Source: Equus caballus
Lineage: Eukaryota > Chordata > Mammalia > Perissodactyla > Equidae
Direction: 5' to 3'
NCBI RefSeq assembly: GCF_041296265.1
Contig: NC_091693.1
Location: 6,915,001-6,979,000, forward strand
Length of the DNA stretch: 64,000 nt
Shown: positions 33,301-44,407 of the stretch, piece after piece
Layout: each line of letters begins with the position of its first letter
How positions within the stretch are numbered: position 1 is the first letter of the stretch
The notes under the pieces: generated by a model
The model's database searches: none
What the model was told of the DNA's origin: nothing
The model's input: the letters and a program-made list of their open reading frames with translations, nothing else
Translations under genes and position numbers: made by a program

Positions 33301-36300
33301 ACCCTCCTGTCTCACACGCCCACCTAACAGGTGCTCCCGTCTGTACTGGAGCACGGTGGATGCTCGGCGGCGCTGCTGGTATCGGTGCCGAATACTGGAG
33401 TATCGGCCATGGGGGCCGAGGGAAGAGCCGGTTCACCTGGAGGCAGCGGAGGAGAACCAGACCATTGTGCACAGCCCTGCCCCTTCATCAGGTCTGCCCT
33501 TGGAACTGCCTTATTTTCTTCCATTTGTTGTAAAGGCACTATCAAAGAACTTAATGGCTGTGCATTATGTGCCAGGGGCTGTGCTCAGCGTTTCATAGGA
33601 ATTGAGGCGAGAGCACTGTGCTGCCTGCTTATGGGGGGGTGAGTGGTAACTGCTGGACAAGTTAAGAAGTATTTTCGGCCACCTGACTTGGGGCACATGC
33701 TTATGTAACGCTCCCCACAGCCTCCTGAGGAAGGTACAAGTCACGCTGTACTGCACCTCGAAAGAGCAGTTGCTCTCCACGGTAATGTAGTGGTAGAGCC
33801 AGGACTTGAACCTGGATCTGCTCAGTTCCCAAACTGGCACCCTCACAGCCATGCTGCTACTGAGGGATGGAGCTAAGAGCTGGGTAGCACAGAGCAAAGA
33901 ATGGGCTTGGAGACTGGTAAAGGGGGAGAGGCCATTTGGACTTAATGAGAGGAGGAAGAAGCTGGCATTGTGTTTGTGAGTAAAGGGTGTGTTCCAGGTT
34001 GGAGTGTGACATGGAATAGAGAGGGGAGGAGGGTGGAGCCGTTCTGGCTGCAAACAAGGGAACATTGGGAGGAAGCAGCAGAGATTAGCTTGCACAGGTT
34101 GGGTGGAGCCAGGTAATGGGGAGCCGCCAGCTCCAGGATGGGGCAGATGCGTTTGGTGTGGCAGGGATGTGCAGAGCAGGTCAGAAAGTGGTAGGACTGG
34201 CCGTGCTGGACAGAGGACAGGGCCCCTTGTGGCCTGTGGGGCCTGAATCAGAGAGGGAGCAGTAGGCAGCCAGGAAGAGGGGAGATGGCAAAGGATGGGG
34301 GAGGAAAGGTCAGAAAGGGACCCTGACCCAAGTGTGTGTGGGTTTTGCAGATGCCACCAAGGAGTTTGGGGGCTAGGTGATGACTGGAACAAGTGCGTGC
34401 TGTGTCGGGGTTCGGGGCAGGGCGGAGAAGGTGCAGTGTGTTCAAAAGAAGGGAGGGCATGTGAGGAGAGGCTTTGACAAAGAGCCCCTGCCAGCCCTGA
34501 TGTCATTCTCTGGCCTCTTTAGAGCCCCCAGATCATGTGGACCCCTCACCAGATACAGATGCTCTTACCCCAGGAGCTCCTGAGCACCACTCGCCTGTTC
34601 AGAACCTGGACTCCACTCTTCGGCCAGATCCAAGCAGCGCTCCTCCTTCGGTCCCCCGCTCTTTCTCGGGGGCTCGAATCAAAGTGCCCAACTACTCACC
34701 ATCCCGGAGGCCCTTGGGGGGTGTCTCCTTTGGACCCCTGCCCTCCCCCGGTGAGTATCTGGGAGTGTACGGGGAGGGGTGGGGCAGGTGAGGCACGAGT
34801 ACCTGACTGACAATGACCTTTCCCCCCACAGGAAGTCCGTCTTCTCTGACCCACCACATCCCTACAGTGGGAGACCCAGATTTCCCAGCTCCCCCTAGAC
34901 GCTCCCGTCGTCCCAGTCCCCTGACCCCCAGGCTGCCACCATCACGGCGGGCCTCTCCCCCTCTCAGAACTTCCCCTCAGCTCAGGGTGCCCCCTCCTAC
35001 CTCAGTCGTTAGAGCCCTCACACCTACCTCAGGGGAGCTGGCTCCCCCTGGCCGGGCCCCGTCTCCTCCACCACCCGCTGAAGACCTGGGCCCAGACTTT
35101 GAGGACATGGAGGTGGTGTCAGGACTGAGTGCTGCTGACCTGGACTTTGCGGCCAGCCTGCTGGGGACTGAGCCCTTCCAGGAAGAGATTGTGGCTGCAG
35201 GGGCAATGGGAAGCAGCCACGGGGGCCCAGAGGACAGCTCAGAGGAGGAGGCCAGCCCCACCCCCCGCTACGTCCACTTCCCTGTGACTGTGGTGTCTGG
35301 CCCTGCCCTGGCCCCCAGCGCCCTCCCTGGAGCCCCCCGCATCGAACAGCTGGACGGAGTGGATGATGGCACAGACAGCGAGGCTGAGGCAGTCCAGCAG
35401 CCTCGGGGCCAGGGGACTCCTCCTTCAGGGCCGGGAGCAGGCCGGGCTGGGGTCATCGGGGCTGCAGGGGACAGGGCTCGACCTCCTGAGGACCTGCCGT
35501 CAGAAATTGTGGATTTTGTTTTGAAGAACCTAGGGGGGCCTGGGGAGGGGGGTACTGGGCCCAGAGAGGAGCCACTCCCCCCAGCACCTCCCCTGGCCAA
35601 TGGCAGCCAGCCCCCGCAAGGCCTGCCCCCTAGCCCAGCTGACCCCACTCGGACGTTTGCCTGGCTCCCTGGGGCCCCAGGGGTCCGGGTGTTGAGCCTG
35701 GGCCCTGCCCCAGAGCCCCCCAAACCTGCCACGTCTAAAATCATCCTTGTCAACAAGCTGGGGCAAGTGTTTGTGAAGATGGCTGGGGAGGGTGAGCCTG
35801 TCTCACCCCCAGTGAAGCAGCCGCCTCTGCCCCCTCCCATTCCCCCCACGGCTCCTGCTTCCTGGACTCTGCCCCCAGGACCCCTGCTGAGTGTGTTGCC
35901 AGTGGTGGGAGTAGTCCGCCCCAACCCCCCTCCACCCCCCCCTCCACTGACGCTGGTGTTGAGCAGTGGGCCCCCCAGCCCACCCCGCCAGGCCATCCGC
36001 GTCAAGAGGGTATCCACCTTCTCTGGCCGTTCCCCACCAGCTCCTCCCCCAAGCAAGACACCCCGGCTGGAGGAAGATGGAGAGTCCTTGGAGGATTTCC
36101 CCCAGGGTCCAGGGCTTAGTGGCAGCGGGTGAGTGAGTGTGCTGAGGCCATGGAGGTGGGCAAGAGAGGTAGGCCGAAGGCAGCTGAGCCTTCTCACAGT
36201 TCCCCCACCACCACCAGGTTTAGCCGAGTGAGGATGAAAACGCCCACAGTGCGTGGAGTTCTCGATCTGGATGATCCTGGGGAGCCGACTGGGGAGGAAA

Positions 36301-39300
36301 GCCCAAGGTGAGTGGCCAGGCCCCTTTCCTTGGAGGCCCTGGGACCTCTCCCTCTCCCCTTCTGACAGGTCTCTCCTCACAGGCCCCTCCAGGACCGGTC
36401 TCCTCTGCTGCCACTTCCAGAAGGTGGTCCTCCCCGAGCCCCCGATGGTCCCACTGACCTGCTGCTTGAGTCCCAGTGGCACCACTACTCAGGTAGGGCC
36501 CGGCCTTTCCCTCTCACTGCCTGCTTCCCTGTGCTTGCCTCAGCTTGGGGACCAACGGATACAGAACGGCCCACTTCAGGGATCCTCCACTGAATGTTGC
36601 ACACTGTGTACCTACCTGGGTACGACAAGCCCGTGTCTGGGTGCTAGAATTTTGGAGATGCCCTTGGGGAGCTTATGGCCTATGGCAGAAACAGAGAGAG
36701 AGAGGAAGTTTCAGCTCGATGTGACAGGTGTTCTGCAAGGGCCTGTCCAGCACACCCAAGAGCCCAAGGGAGGGCTTCAGAGCCTAGTCTGCCAAGGTCA
36801 GAGGGTTAGGTACCTCGTGAAGCTAAGGATGAAGTCTTTGGAGGTCCAGAGAGGATGGAGCCCACCTAGGACCCGGAGGAGGGACAAGAACTGTAGGAAG
36901 GAGGTCAGAGGAGAGTGGTGTCTCAAGAGACCCTGAGAAGGGAGTAACCAGCAGCCCCAGTACCACAGAGGACACCAGGCATGTGGGTTCTAGGATCAGT
37001 GTGCCATATTGATCAGGTGGTACAGGGAGGGGGAGATGTGTGTCCGAGTCCAGAATTGACGACAGTGGTTGATAAGGAAGCCAAAACAACACCTAGGCAT
37101 CACGCCATAAAGCTCAGCTAAGAGTCTGAGAGGAGGAGGTGGGGCAGCAGCTTAGAGGGCTTGGTGTGAGGGCTGAGACAGCAAAGCCCAGGATGAAGAC
37201 TAAGGGGGCTCGTGGATGGAAAAAGAGGGGGCAGGAGGCATGGCGGTGGGGCTGGACTAGGAGACTCCTGAGGGTGGAGGAAAGGTGAGGGACGTCAGCA
37301 CACAGGGTAGGGCACTTGGAGCAGTTTTGACTGGTGGACTCAGTGAGGCTGGAAGGAAGTACAGTATTCTGTTGGTCATGTGGACAGTGAGAGAGGGAGT
37401 GGGCTGCAGCCAAGTAAGCCGGTAATTAAGCAGCCTAAGGCTTGAAATTTCTTGTGGCCCCAATGTGTGGAATTTCTCATTATGTGGAGCTTAGCTGCTG
37501 AGCATGGAAGTGGAGTGAGGTAGGCTGAGACTGCTTAACTGAAAGGCTACTTATGGGGGTGGGAGATGGCATGAGGATATCATAGACAGGTCCCTACACT
37601 CAGGGACCAAGACCACATTTTGGTAGAGGAAACAGACACTCCCATTAGCAAGTACACTGCAGCTTGGAAGGAGCATTGTGAGGAAGAAGGCAATGAGAGT
37701 GCCTGGGCGAGGCCCCTGGAGTCAGCCTGTTATATTCAGGGAGCAGATGGAGGCAAGAAGGCTAAAAAAAGGTGGCGTAAGTTGTCAGAGCTGGACCCAG
37801 GGACACTGAGGCCTGGAGATGATGTGGGTCACACAGTAAGAATCAGGTTTGGAGGCTTGCTTGAGGGTGGGAAGGCACTTAGGCAGGTTGGCCGAGAGAA
37901 GCAGTGAAGGGAGAAAATGCCGCCGTGTGAGCCCCACCTCTCCTAAAGCGAGCTCCACTCAAACATCCGTTCCCCCCACTCCACCCAGATACAGTAGTCA
38001 GTCCTCAGTCCGCATCCTGTGGGAGCCAGCAGCAGCATTTGGTGCGCTGATCCCTCCCTCCTTGAAGCACTTTCTTCCCTGGCTTCTGGAACCCCAGCCT
38101 TCTCCTCACCTCTCTGGTTCTGCCTCCTCATTGCCCCAACCTGTCAACTTTGGCATGTCCCCGGGCCCTCACCTTGACTTCTCTCTGTACACTCAACTCC
38201 CAGGTGCTCTTGTCTAGCTTCATGGCTCCAAATCCCAGCTCTAATTCTGATAGCCCCCAGATTGCTAGCCACGGTTCTATAACCTGCTGCCTGCTCACCA
38301 TCTCCATCAGCAAGTTGCAAGGGAAGGTTTTCTAAGAAGAATCTCACACTCAGTGTGTCCCAAACTGAGCTCTTGACCTTCACCCCAACCTTGTCACCCC
38401 AACATCATCACCATCTCAGTCAGTGGCAGTTTTATCCTTCCAGTTGTTTAGGCCCCAGACCTCAGAGTTGTCCTTGACCCCCCTTTCTCTCATATCGCCA
38501 TCTCTTCCCATCAGCAAGTCCTGTCTGCTCTAAGATCTTTAGCCCCTGAGAAATCTCTCAAGTAGCTCATAATGTACATATACTTGATTCTTTGAGTATG
38601 GACCTATGTAATAATATATTTGTAGTATTCACAGAAACATGCTGCATATAAAAAGATACATGTGCTAAATCTAATTCTCTAGTATTTTTAATTTTGTGTG
38701 AGAAACAGCAGAATGAGGGGTATTTATGGTAGACTGGTTTTGAGTAAGCCCTAAGTGTGTCCTGCAGAGCCACAACACTCCAGGCCTCTGTGGAACTGCC
38801 CATCTAGGCAAGAAGTCCTACAGAAAAGGGACCACAGGCCCTTTAGAAAAAAGTAATGTCTGTTCTATAGGGTTTGCCAGGCAATTAGAGGAGGAGGCGG
38901 GCCTTCAGCCCGAGCACCTGTGCCTTGTGCTCAGGGAGGAAGGGGGAGTAGTGGGGAACCAGGGACTTTTGAGTCCAGGAGGGGTGATCCTCACCTACTC
39001 TGACCTGCTCCTTGGGACCAGGTGAGGCTTCAAGCTCTGAAGAAGAGCCTCCATCCCCAGAGGACAAAGAGAACCAGGCCCCGAAACGGGCTGGCCCGCA
39101 TCTGCGCTTTGAGATCAGCAGTGAGGATGGGTTCAGCGTGGAAGCAGAGAGCTTGGAGGGTGAGTTGGAAGTAGCAATGACAGGGAGGGAAGGTATCCCA
39201 TAGAACACCAGCCTGACTCTGCTCTCTACCTGCCCTCTTCTCAGGGGCATGGAGAACTCTGATTGAGAAGGTTCAAGAGGCCCGAGGGCATGCCCGGCTT

Positions 39301-40821
39301 AGACATCTCTCCTTTAGTGGTAAGTGGGGGTCCACGGGGATTCTGGGGCCTGGGGTGACTCCCTGAGGGCAAGATGGGCCTCTGACATGATTTGTGTGTC
39401 CTCACCTTTGACTCCGCAGGAATGAGTGGGGCAAGGCTCCTTGGCATCCACCACGATGCTGTCATCTTCCTGGCAGAGCAGCTACCCGGGGCCCAGCGCT
39501 GCCAGCACTATAAGTTCCGCTACCACCAGCAGGGAGAGGGCCAGGAAGAACCACCCCTGAACCCTCATGGGGCAGCCCGTGCCGAGGTCTATCTCCGGTG
39601 AGAGGGCTGGGGCATGATGCCTGGGTCGGAGGAGCTCTGTGCGAGTTCTTGAGGGTGTGACAAGTCCATACAGATTGGAGATGGAGGCCTGGGGAGAAGA
39701 CCCTCCACCACTCAAGGCACTAGAGTTCACATCAGAAGAACGAACCCCATCCATTCCCCTTTTACTGTGTCTTCAGTCGTAGCGGTATTCCTCCTGCCCT
39801 GCCAGCAGCAGGCCCAGGCCAAAGAATAGATGGGTACCATGTGGTTGGAGGAATGCCTGTGAACCTCCCTCCTTCCCTCCCTCCCTCCCACCTGCAGAAA
39901 GTGCACCTTCGACATGTTCAACTTCCTGGCCTCCCAGCACCGAGTGCTGCCTGAGGGAGCCACCTGTGACGAGGAAGAGGATGAGGTGCAGCTCAGGTCA
40001 ACCAGGTACAGAGGGCAGCCAGGATGCTGGGGGTGGTCTGGAAGGGTCCTAAAGAGGGTGACCAGGGGCAAGAGAGGTCATTCCTGGATACCAGCCTGTG
40101 TGACACTGCTGCCCCCACCAGACGTGCCACCAGCCTGGAGCTGCCCATGGCCATGCGCTTTCGCCACCTCAAGAAGACATCCAAGGAAGCTGTGGGTGTC
40201 TACAGGTTAGTGGGGTTGGGGGGAGGATGCCCCTTGGGTGGATGGACAGGCACCCTGGTGTGGGGCTGCCTTGGTTCCATCCCCCTGCCCCCTGAGCTCG
40301 CCCTTGCCCATCCTACCCTGCAGATCTGCCATCCATGGGCGGGGCCTGTTCTGTAAGCGCAACATCGATGCTGGCGAGATGGTCATTGAGTACTCTGGTA
40401 TTGTCATTCGCTCTGTGCTGACTGACAAGCGGGAGAAGTTCTACGATGGGAAGGTGGGCTCCACCAGGTGATGGGAATGAGGTGGGTGAAGCAGGGCCTG
40501 CCCATGGGAACAGAGCACCTGACTGCCCCCACCCTATCCTTGTAGGGCATTGGGTGCTATATGTTCCGTATGGATGACTTTGACGTGGTGGATGCCACGA
40601 TGCATGGCAACGCCGCCCGCTTCATCAACCACTCGTGTGAGCCCAACTGCTTCTCTCGAGTCATCCACGTGGAGGGCCAGAAGCATATCGTCATCTTTGC
40701 CCTCCGCCGCATCCTGCGTGGTGAGGAGCTCACCTATGACTACAAGTTCCCCATCGAGGATGCCAGCAACAAGCTGCCCTGCAACTGTGGCGCCAAGCGC
40801 TGCCGTCGGTTCCTTAACTGA
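21372..40821 (+). CDS. KMT2B: KMT2B (MLL2/MLL4), histone H3 lysine-4 methyltransferase
   Basis: The 37 coding exons are 21372-21734, 22858-22930, 23176-25205, 25442-25555, 25642-25792, 26070-26349, 26511-26566, 26813-27091, 27381-27475, 27751-27849, 27991-28104, 28246-28392, 28491-28586, 29055-29172, 29712-29825, 29983-30167, 30242-30331, 30423-30527, 30661-30734, 31307-31422, 31519-31610, 31689-31826, 32562-32720, 32953-33073, 33151-33229, 33331-33491, 34523-34750, 34832-36128, 36218-36307, 36383-36492, 39022-39159, 39245-39319, 39420-39597, 39898-40005, 40122-40205, 40324-40453 and 40546-40821. They sum to 8163 nt, giving 2720 residues (human recalled as 2715), with no frame break and only GT-AG introns. 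The enzyme works in the nucleus with WDR5, RBBP5, ASH2L and DPY30 and puts H3K4me3 on CpG-island promoters. The N-terminus has a menin-binding-like GRFPGRPRG and AT-hook-like GR-rich and KRGRP motifs. CXXC, four PHD-type fingers, FYRN, FYRC, SET and post-SET domains follow in the usual order. Exon 3 carries long glutamate-rich and proline-rich runs that tend to vary in length. Confidence 0.98.
23816..24105 (+). repeat. KMT2B: Low-complexity coding tract in KMT2B exon 3 (Glu/Lys-rich then Pro-rich)
   Basis: A purine-rich stretch (about 23816-23935) encodes a run of glutamate and lysine. It is followed by C-rich sequence (about 23940-24090) encoding polyproline. Both runs are simple in composition and liable to gain or lose codons. 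Confidence 0.75.
26070..26566 (+). other. KMT2B: KMT2B CXXC domain exons (6 and 7)
   Basis: Exons 26070-26349 and 26511-26566 encode the CXXC zinc finger at about residues 961-1010: [19 protein letters not shown], then the [10 protein letters not shown] loop and QCCVYRKC. This finger binds unmethylated CpG and recruits the protein to CpG islands. All eight zinc cysteines are present. Confidence 0.95.
27991..30167 (+). other. KMT2B: KMT2B PHD finger cluster (exons 11-16)
   Basis: Exons 11 to 16 encode PHD1 ([25 protein letters not shown]), PHD2 ([28 protein letters not shown]) and PHD3 ([30 protein letters not shown]). A bromodomain-like region starts in exon 16. PHD3 of MLL-family proteins reads H3K4me3. 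Exon boundaries fall between and within fingers. Confidence 0.93.
31030..31255 (+). repeat. Ancient repeat-like segment in KMT2B intron 19
   Basis: The text 'cttcccagaagagatgacat', 'gagctgagatgtggagga' and 'gaggattccaggcatgag' matches the same old repeat family seen near 62.6 kb and 63.5 kb. Class not assigned, probably L1-derived. Confidence 0.38.
31519..33491 (+). other. KMT2B: KMT2B extended PHD and FYRN region (exons 21-26)
   Basis: Exons 21-23 encode the C2HC-PHD extended finger ([20 protein letters not shown], then [14 protein letters not shown]). Exons 24-26 encode FYRN ([23 protein letters not shown]). FYRN pairs with the distant FYRC domain after proteolysis. Confidence 0.92.
32230..32345 (+). 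repeat. MIR-like fragment in KMT2B intron 22
   Basis: TGTGAGGAGTAAACGAAATA and GCTTAGTAAGTGTTAGCTGT resemble the 3' half of MIR. Confidence 0.5.
33560..33870 (-). repeat. MIR SINE sequence in KMT2B intron 26
   Basis: Minus-strand MIR phrases: GCATTATGTGCCAGGGGCTG and CAGCGTTTCATAGGAATT, then GTAGAGCCAGGACTTGAACC. Two copies or one interrupted copy may be present. Confidence 0.6.
33870..34522. other. Rest of KMT2B intron 26, no gene seen
   Basis: Purine-rich intronic sequence. A long antisense open frame here has no recognisable domain and is not called. Confidence 0.5.
34832..36128 (+). other. KMT2B: KMT2B exon 28, with Taspase-1 site
   Basis: This long exon encodes a mostly disordered proline and serine-rich linker. 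It contains [14 protein letters not shown], coded at about 35341-35376, which fits the Taspase-1 consensus Q-(F/I/L/V)-D-G-x-D-D, with cleavage between D and G. The conserved block [20 protein letters not shown] lies downstream. Confidence 0.88.
36493..39021 (+). other. KMT2B: KMT2B intron 30 (2.5 kb, the largest intron)
   Basis: This is the longest intron of the gene. It holds an L2 fragment (about 38330-38545), old repeat-like sequence (about 36590-36960 and 37560-37830), and no recognisable exon. A short AT-rich stretch lies at 38560-38710. Confidence 0.7.
38330..38545 (+). repeat. L2 LINE fragment
   Basis: TGTGTCCCAAACTGAGCTCT, TATCCTTCCAGTTGTTTAGG, TCAGAGTTGTCCTTGACCCC and ATCAGCAAGTCCTGTCTGCT follow the L2 consensus in order. 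Confidence 0.72.
39420..40821 (+). other. KMT2B: KMT2B FYRC, Win motif, SET and post-SET exons (33-37)
   Basis: Exons 33-37 encode the rest of FYRC, the WDR5-binding Win motif [11 protein letters not shown] (split over the exon 33/34 junction), and the SET domain. SET landmarks are [52 protein letters not shown] and EELTYDYKF. Post-SET is [13 protein letters not shown] at the very end. All catalytic and zinc-binding motifs are intact. Confidence 0.95.
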
Positions 40822-41099
40822 AGCCGTGGCTGCCCACCACGCCCCCGCTGCCATCTTGCCCCTAGCCTCGGGGCTCCCTAGTCCCTCCCAGAGCATCTCA
40901 CCCCCACCCTCATGTTAAGGGTGGATGTGGGCATGCAGGTGGCAAGGGCCCTGCCTCCACCCCTCCAGCCCACCCAGCAATCGCCCCCTTTCTGCCCTGG
41001 GGGCCCAGGATGTAGATATTGTACAAAGGTTTCTAAATCCCTTCTTTTCTATGCACTTTTTTATTTAAGAGGGTGGGATCCCTGGTGGGAACCCCCCAC

Positions 41100-41105
41100 A
41101 ATAAA
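41100..41105 (+). terminator. KMT2B: Poly(A) signal of KMT2B (AATAAA)
   Basis: The canonical signal lies 279 bp after the stop, followed by a GT-rich stretch (TGTTTGGAGAGGTTGTCTT). Confidence 0.88.
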
Positions 41106-41591
41106 GTCTGTCAATGTTTGGAGAGGTTGTCTTCCCATTTCTATGGTGCCGGGGGCAGGTAGGAGCTTCTGTTTCTCCGTGCCCCCCACCCATCCTGAGC
41201 CAAGGAAGCCCATCAGCCTCAAAAGGTAGGTGAGAGGCCACTGTTCAGAATTAGAAGTAAATTGTGGGGTCTGTGTAGGCTTCAGAGCAACAAACGTTCT
41301 ACATATTCCAGTCAGAACCCAGCTGGCTCCCGGGGCTGAGCTCTCCCATGGGAAGCAGGAGTATATTTCTCAGAGGCACCAGAGACCAGCTCGCAGACAT
41401 CTGGTCTTGTGTGTGTGGTAGGAATGGGCCCTTTTTCTAGGGGACTAAGAGGAATGAGAGGATGTCTCTTGGTTCTTGGCCCAATTAAGACTGTATTTCA
41501 AGAGGCCCCCTTAGTTGAAGCCCAAAGACATCAGGCACTTATTTCAACAGAAACTTTACTTTTGTTGAGTACTAGCCAGGCAAACCTCATA
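41106..41591. other. Gap between converging KMT2B and IGFLR1
   Basis: No gene is seen. A minus-strand AGTAAA at 41555-41560 is the likely variant poly(A) signal of IGFLR1, giving a 3' UTR of only about 50 bp. No AATAAA was found for IGFLR1 nearby. Confidence 0.5.
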
Positions 41592-43434
41592 TCAGCCAAG
41601 CTTGGACAGCACCCTCAGAGCATCTGCCCGCCCTAGCTGGGCCAGGTGTGTGCCAAGCTGGCCCAGAGAGGCAGAGGGCTCCCTTGCCACCACCATCTCG
41701 ATCAGGGCCCGCAGAGGTGAGCGACTGGGTCGCAGAGAGTAGGCAAAGGTGGACCAGGCAGCAGGCAGGCCATATCTTGCAGCCAGGTGTCGAGTGGTGC
41801 CACAGGCTATCGCCCCACCTGGCCCAGGCTCCGGATCCAGCAGCACAATCAGCTCTTCCAGCACCTCCAGCTCATCCAGGAGGCGAGACAGGGGCTGCGA
41901 TGCCAGACTCGGGAACTCTGGGAGACAGGGAAGGATGAGCGGGAGGAAGGGCGGGCTTCCAGTCCACCTTCCCCCTCCTTAGTGTGTCCCCGACTAACCC
42001 CTGCCCAGGAGTGGAAGTAGGGAGACCTCCTTCCATGAGTGCCCCGCCTCAGATGCCTCCAGGGAGCCTGGAGAAGACGACTCCAAGGAGGTGAGGCCCT
42101 GGGTATTGGGATCTCCGCAAGCCGAGGCAGGATAGGTGTGGAGGCCGGCTTTCCCCTGTCCGCGGCGGCGGCAGTGCCTTCGCAGGGCGAGTAGGAGCAT
42201 CACTGTGGAGGTCAGGAGCAGAACCAGCACCAGGGGCAGGGCAAAACTCGGCAAGGCCTGCTGAGGGACGTTGCGCTCAGATGTCCCCGGGAGACTGGAA
42301 GTCGCCGGTGAGCTGGGCTCCTGGGAGCTAAGGACGCTCGGACGGCAGAGCTCCTTGGTAGGGACGGGCTTCTGGGAATAGCGAGCTGGAGTAAAGCGGG
42401 AGGTGCACCCCACTCCTGCTCTCTCAGCCCAGTCCTCCCATCCCTATATCCCTCAGTGGGGCCAGGTCCCCGCCTGATCCAGACCCCCACCCCTTTAACC
42501 CAGGGAGGTCACCTCCTGACACTGCATGCTCCTACCCATATCCTCCTCAGTGGGGTACACCCCCTCCCTTGATCCACATCCCGCCCATCCGATCCCAAGA
42601 CACGCCCTCCAACTCCGCCCCACTCTGGCAAGCTGCACCCTGACCCAAGCCCTCCCGAGGAGACCCAGGCCCTCCCGAGGCGATCCGCACCTCTCTGCAG
42701 CGCAGCCGGGTTCCACCGCGCCTCCCGGCGGGAGTAGGAGCCGTGGCTCCGCCGCCACAGGGGCTACACAGCTCCGCGCTGTCGGGGTTGCACTGCCCAG
42801 GAGGACACTCTTTGAAGGGGGGCGTTACGTGATCGCCAAAGTCATTGAGGCCACAGTTTTCCGAAAACTCGAGGTCTAGTGGGAGACAGGGTCTCACGAG
42901 GGGCCAAGCCCCGCCTCCTCTGCGCTGGTGACGCCCTTTCCCCCCCGTCCTATCCCAGCAGGCCTCGCCCCTTGCACTCTACCCGCCCGTCCTATCGGCG
43001 TCCTCCCCGCGCTCGTGCTGCCGGCCTGGAAACCTGCTCCGCAGGCCCCGCCCCCTCACTCCCTCCGCCCGGTGCCCCGCGCTCTGCCCGCGTTCCTCTC
43101 CCCCGCCGCCGCCTCCTCACCGCCCCAGGACACCCCCTTTCGCCGGGGCCCCGTCATCACCCACGCCAGCCCCCTACCCCGAAGCGAGCCTAATGGGCTG
43201 TACCCCGCAGACCTCGCCCCTTCCCCGATCACTCCCGGCTCCTGGCTATATGCATACGCCGGGTCCCTGCTCCTCACCCGGGCTGGGGGGCGGCCCGAAG
43301 CGCTGCAGGCAGCTTCCGCAGCACTGGTTGTCAGGGTTCCAGTACTCCAGGAGGCCGCAGTGCCGGGAGGCCTCCCGCGGCGGCGCCAGGGCCAGGAGCA
43401 GCGCGGCCGTCCGTAGGAGGCGGAGGGGCCTCAT
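41592..43434 (-). CDS. IGFLR1: IGFLR1 (TMEM149), IGF-like family receptor 1
   Basis: Coding exons in transcript order are 43278-43434, 42691-42875, 41999-42371 and 41592-41917, summing to 1041 nt (346 residues). The order of parts is: a signal peptide (MRPLRLLRTAALLLALAP), a cysteine-rich TNFR-like ectodomain (HCGLLEYWNPDNQCCGSC, ENCGLNDFGD, CNPDSAELCSPCGGG), a stalk, one membrane segment (LPLVLVLLLTSTVMLLLAL), and a cytoplasmic tail. The tail ends in a conserved block (LSRLLDELEVLEELIVLLDP, HLAARYGLPAAWSTFAYSL) that resembles a death domain. The human protein binds IGFL1 at the surface of T cells. Introns are GT-AG with phases 1, 0 and 1. The gene converges on KMT2B. Identity is firm; the last codons after SKLG were not compared with other species. 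Confidence 0.93.
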
Positions 43435-43640
43435 CCTGCTGCGGGGCCTACAGCCTGGGGGGCTGTGACCGCAGGACTTCCGGCCACAGCGCTGCTGCCG
43501 CACTTTCCAGGAAACGGGGCAGAAGAAGGAAACAGTGGATGTGGGGGCATAGGATCCCCACACCCCTTCGGAAAAGGGGAATCTACCCACCAACCCCAGT
43601 CCAGCTCCTGGCCCATTATCAGAGAGGCCACAAGGCCTCA
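43435..43640 (-). promoter_or_regulatory. IGFLR1: IGFLR1 promoter region
   Basis: Directly upstream of the start codon, the minus strand has an ETS/GABPA-type CCGGAAGT at 43476-43483 in GC-rich sequence. No TATA box was seen. Confidence 0.45.
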
Positions 43641-43689
43641 AGATGGCTAGAGCGAGGACGGAGCCAGACTGCGTGGATTCTTGTCCCAC

Positions 43690-43855
43690 GTCTGCTATCT
43701 TCCCGCCCTCTTTCCCATCTGTAAAATGGGATAATAGCACCTGTCTCATAGGGTTCTTATAGAGAATTAAAACCGTTGCTAGAAGTAAAACGCTTAGAAC
43801 AGCACTTGGCATATGCTAAGCTTAAGTATTCAGCATTACCAGCTCTCATTTCAGG
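43690..43855 (+). repeat. MIR SINE
   Basis: CATCTGTAAAATGGGATAAT, TGTCTCATAGGGTTCTTATA and AAAACGCTTAGAACAGCACT mark the MIR core and 3' half. Between 43860 and 44239 nothing else is recognised. Confidence 0.75.
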
Positions 43856-44239
43856 GCGGCCAGCCTGGAGGGTGGGGCCCTCACCCACTGGAGACTCTCA
43901 TTCAAGTCCCAGGGACCTTACCTTAGCTCCTAACCCCAGTTTCTTCCGGGCTGGGAATCCTCCAACCTGCCACAACCAGGCGTCTTCCCCTGAGAAGCTT
44001 CAGGTGGACGTGCTGAAGTTTCCAGCACAAAGGTGTCCCCACCCCACCAGTCCCACTTGGGGGTTTCTGGGGCCCAGGGCTCTGAGCCAGCTGCTTTCCC
44101 ACCTGTTGGAGATTACTTGATGAGGTTGTGGCCAGAGCCCAGCCCCACTTCCCCTTGTCAGGGGATGTGGGGGTGGAAGGAAACTCCTACCCGCAGCAGG
44201 TTCAGCTAACAAGGAAGCTCTAAACCCTCAATACAGAAC

Positions 44240-44245
44240 TTTATT
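44240..44245 (-). terminator. U2AF1L4: Poly(A) signal of U2AF1L4 (AATAAA)
   Basis: TTTATT on the plus strand is AATAAA on the minus strand, 163 bp beyond the stop codon. Confidence 0.8.
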
Positions 44246-44407
44246 AGGGGAGGGGCAGTAGGAGAAGGTCCCTGTGTAGAACAGATTATATCATGGAGCC
44301 CTGGAGCATGGGGAAGATGGCACCAGGAAGTTAAGGGGGCTTTGAGGAGGTATCCAGGCCAGGAAGTGATGGCAGGCAACGGGATGGCAGGCAACGGGGC
44401 CAGAGTC

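Noticed and set aside
33565-34506. 313-codon antisense open frame in KMT2B intron 26
   Set aside because: It overlaps MIR sequence and pyrimidine-rich intron, and shows no known domain.
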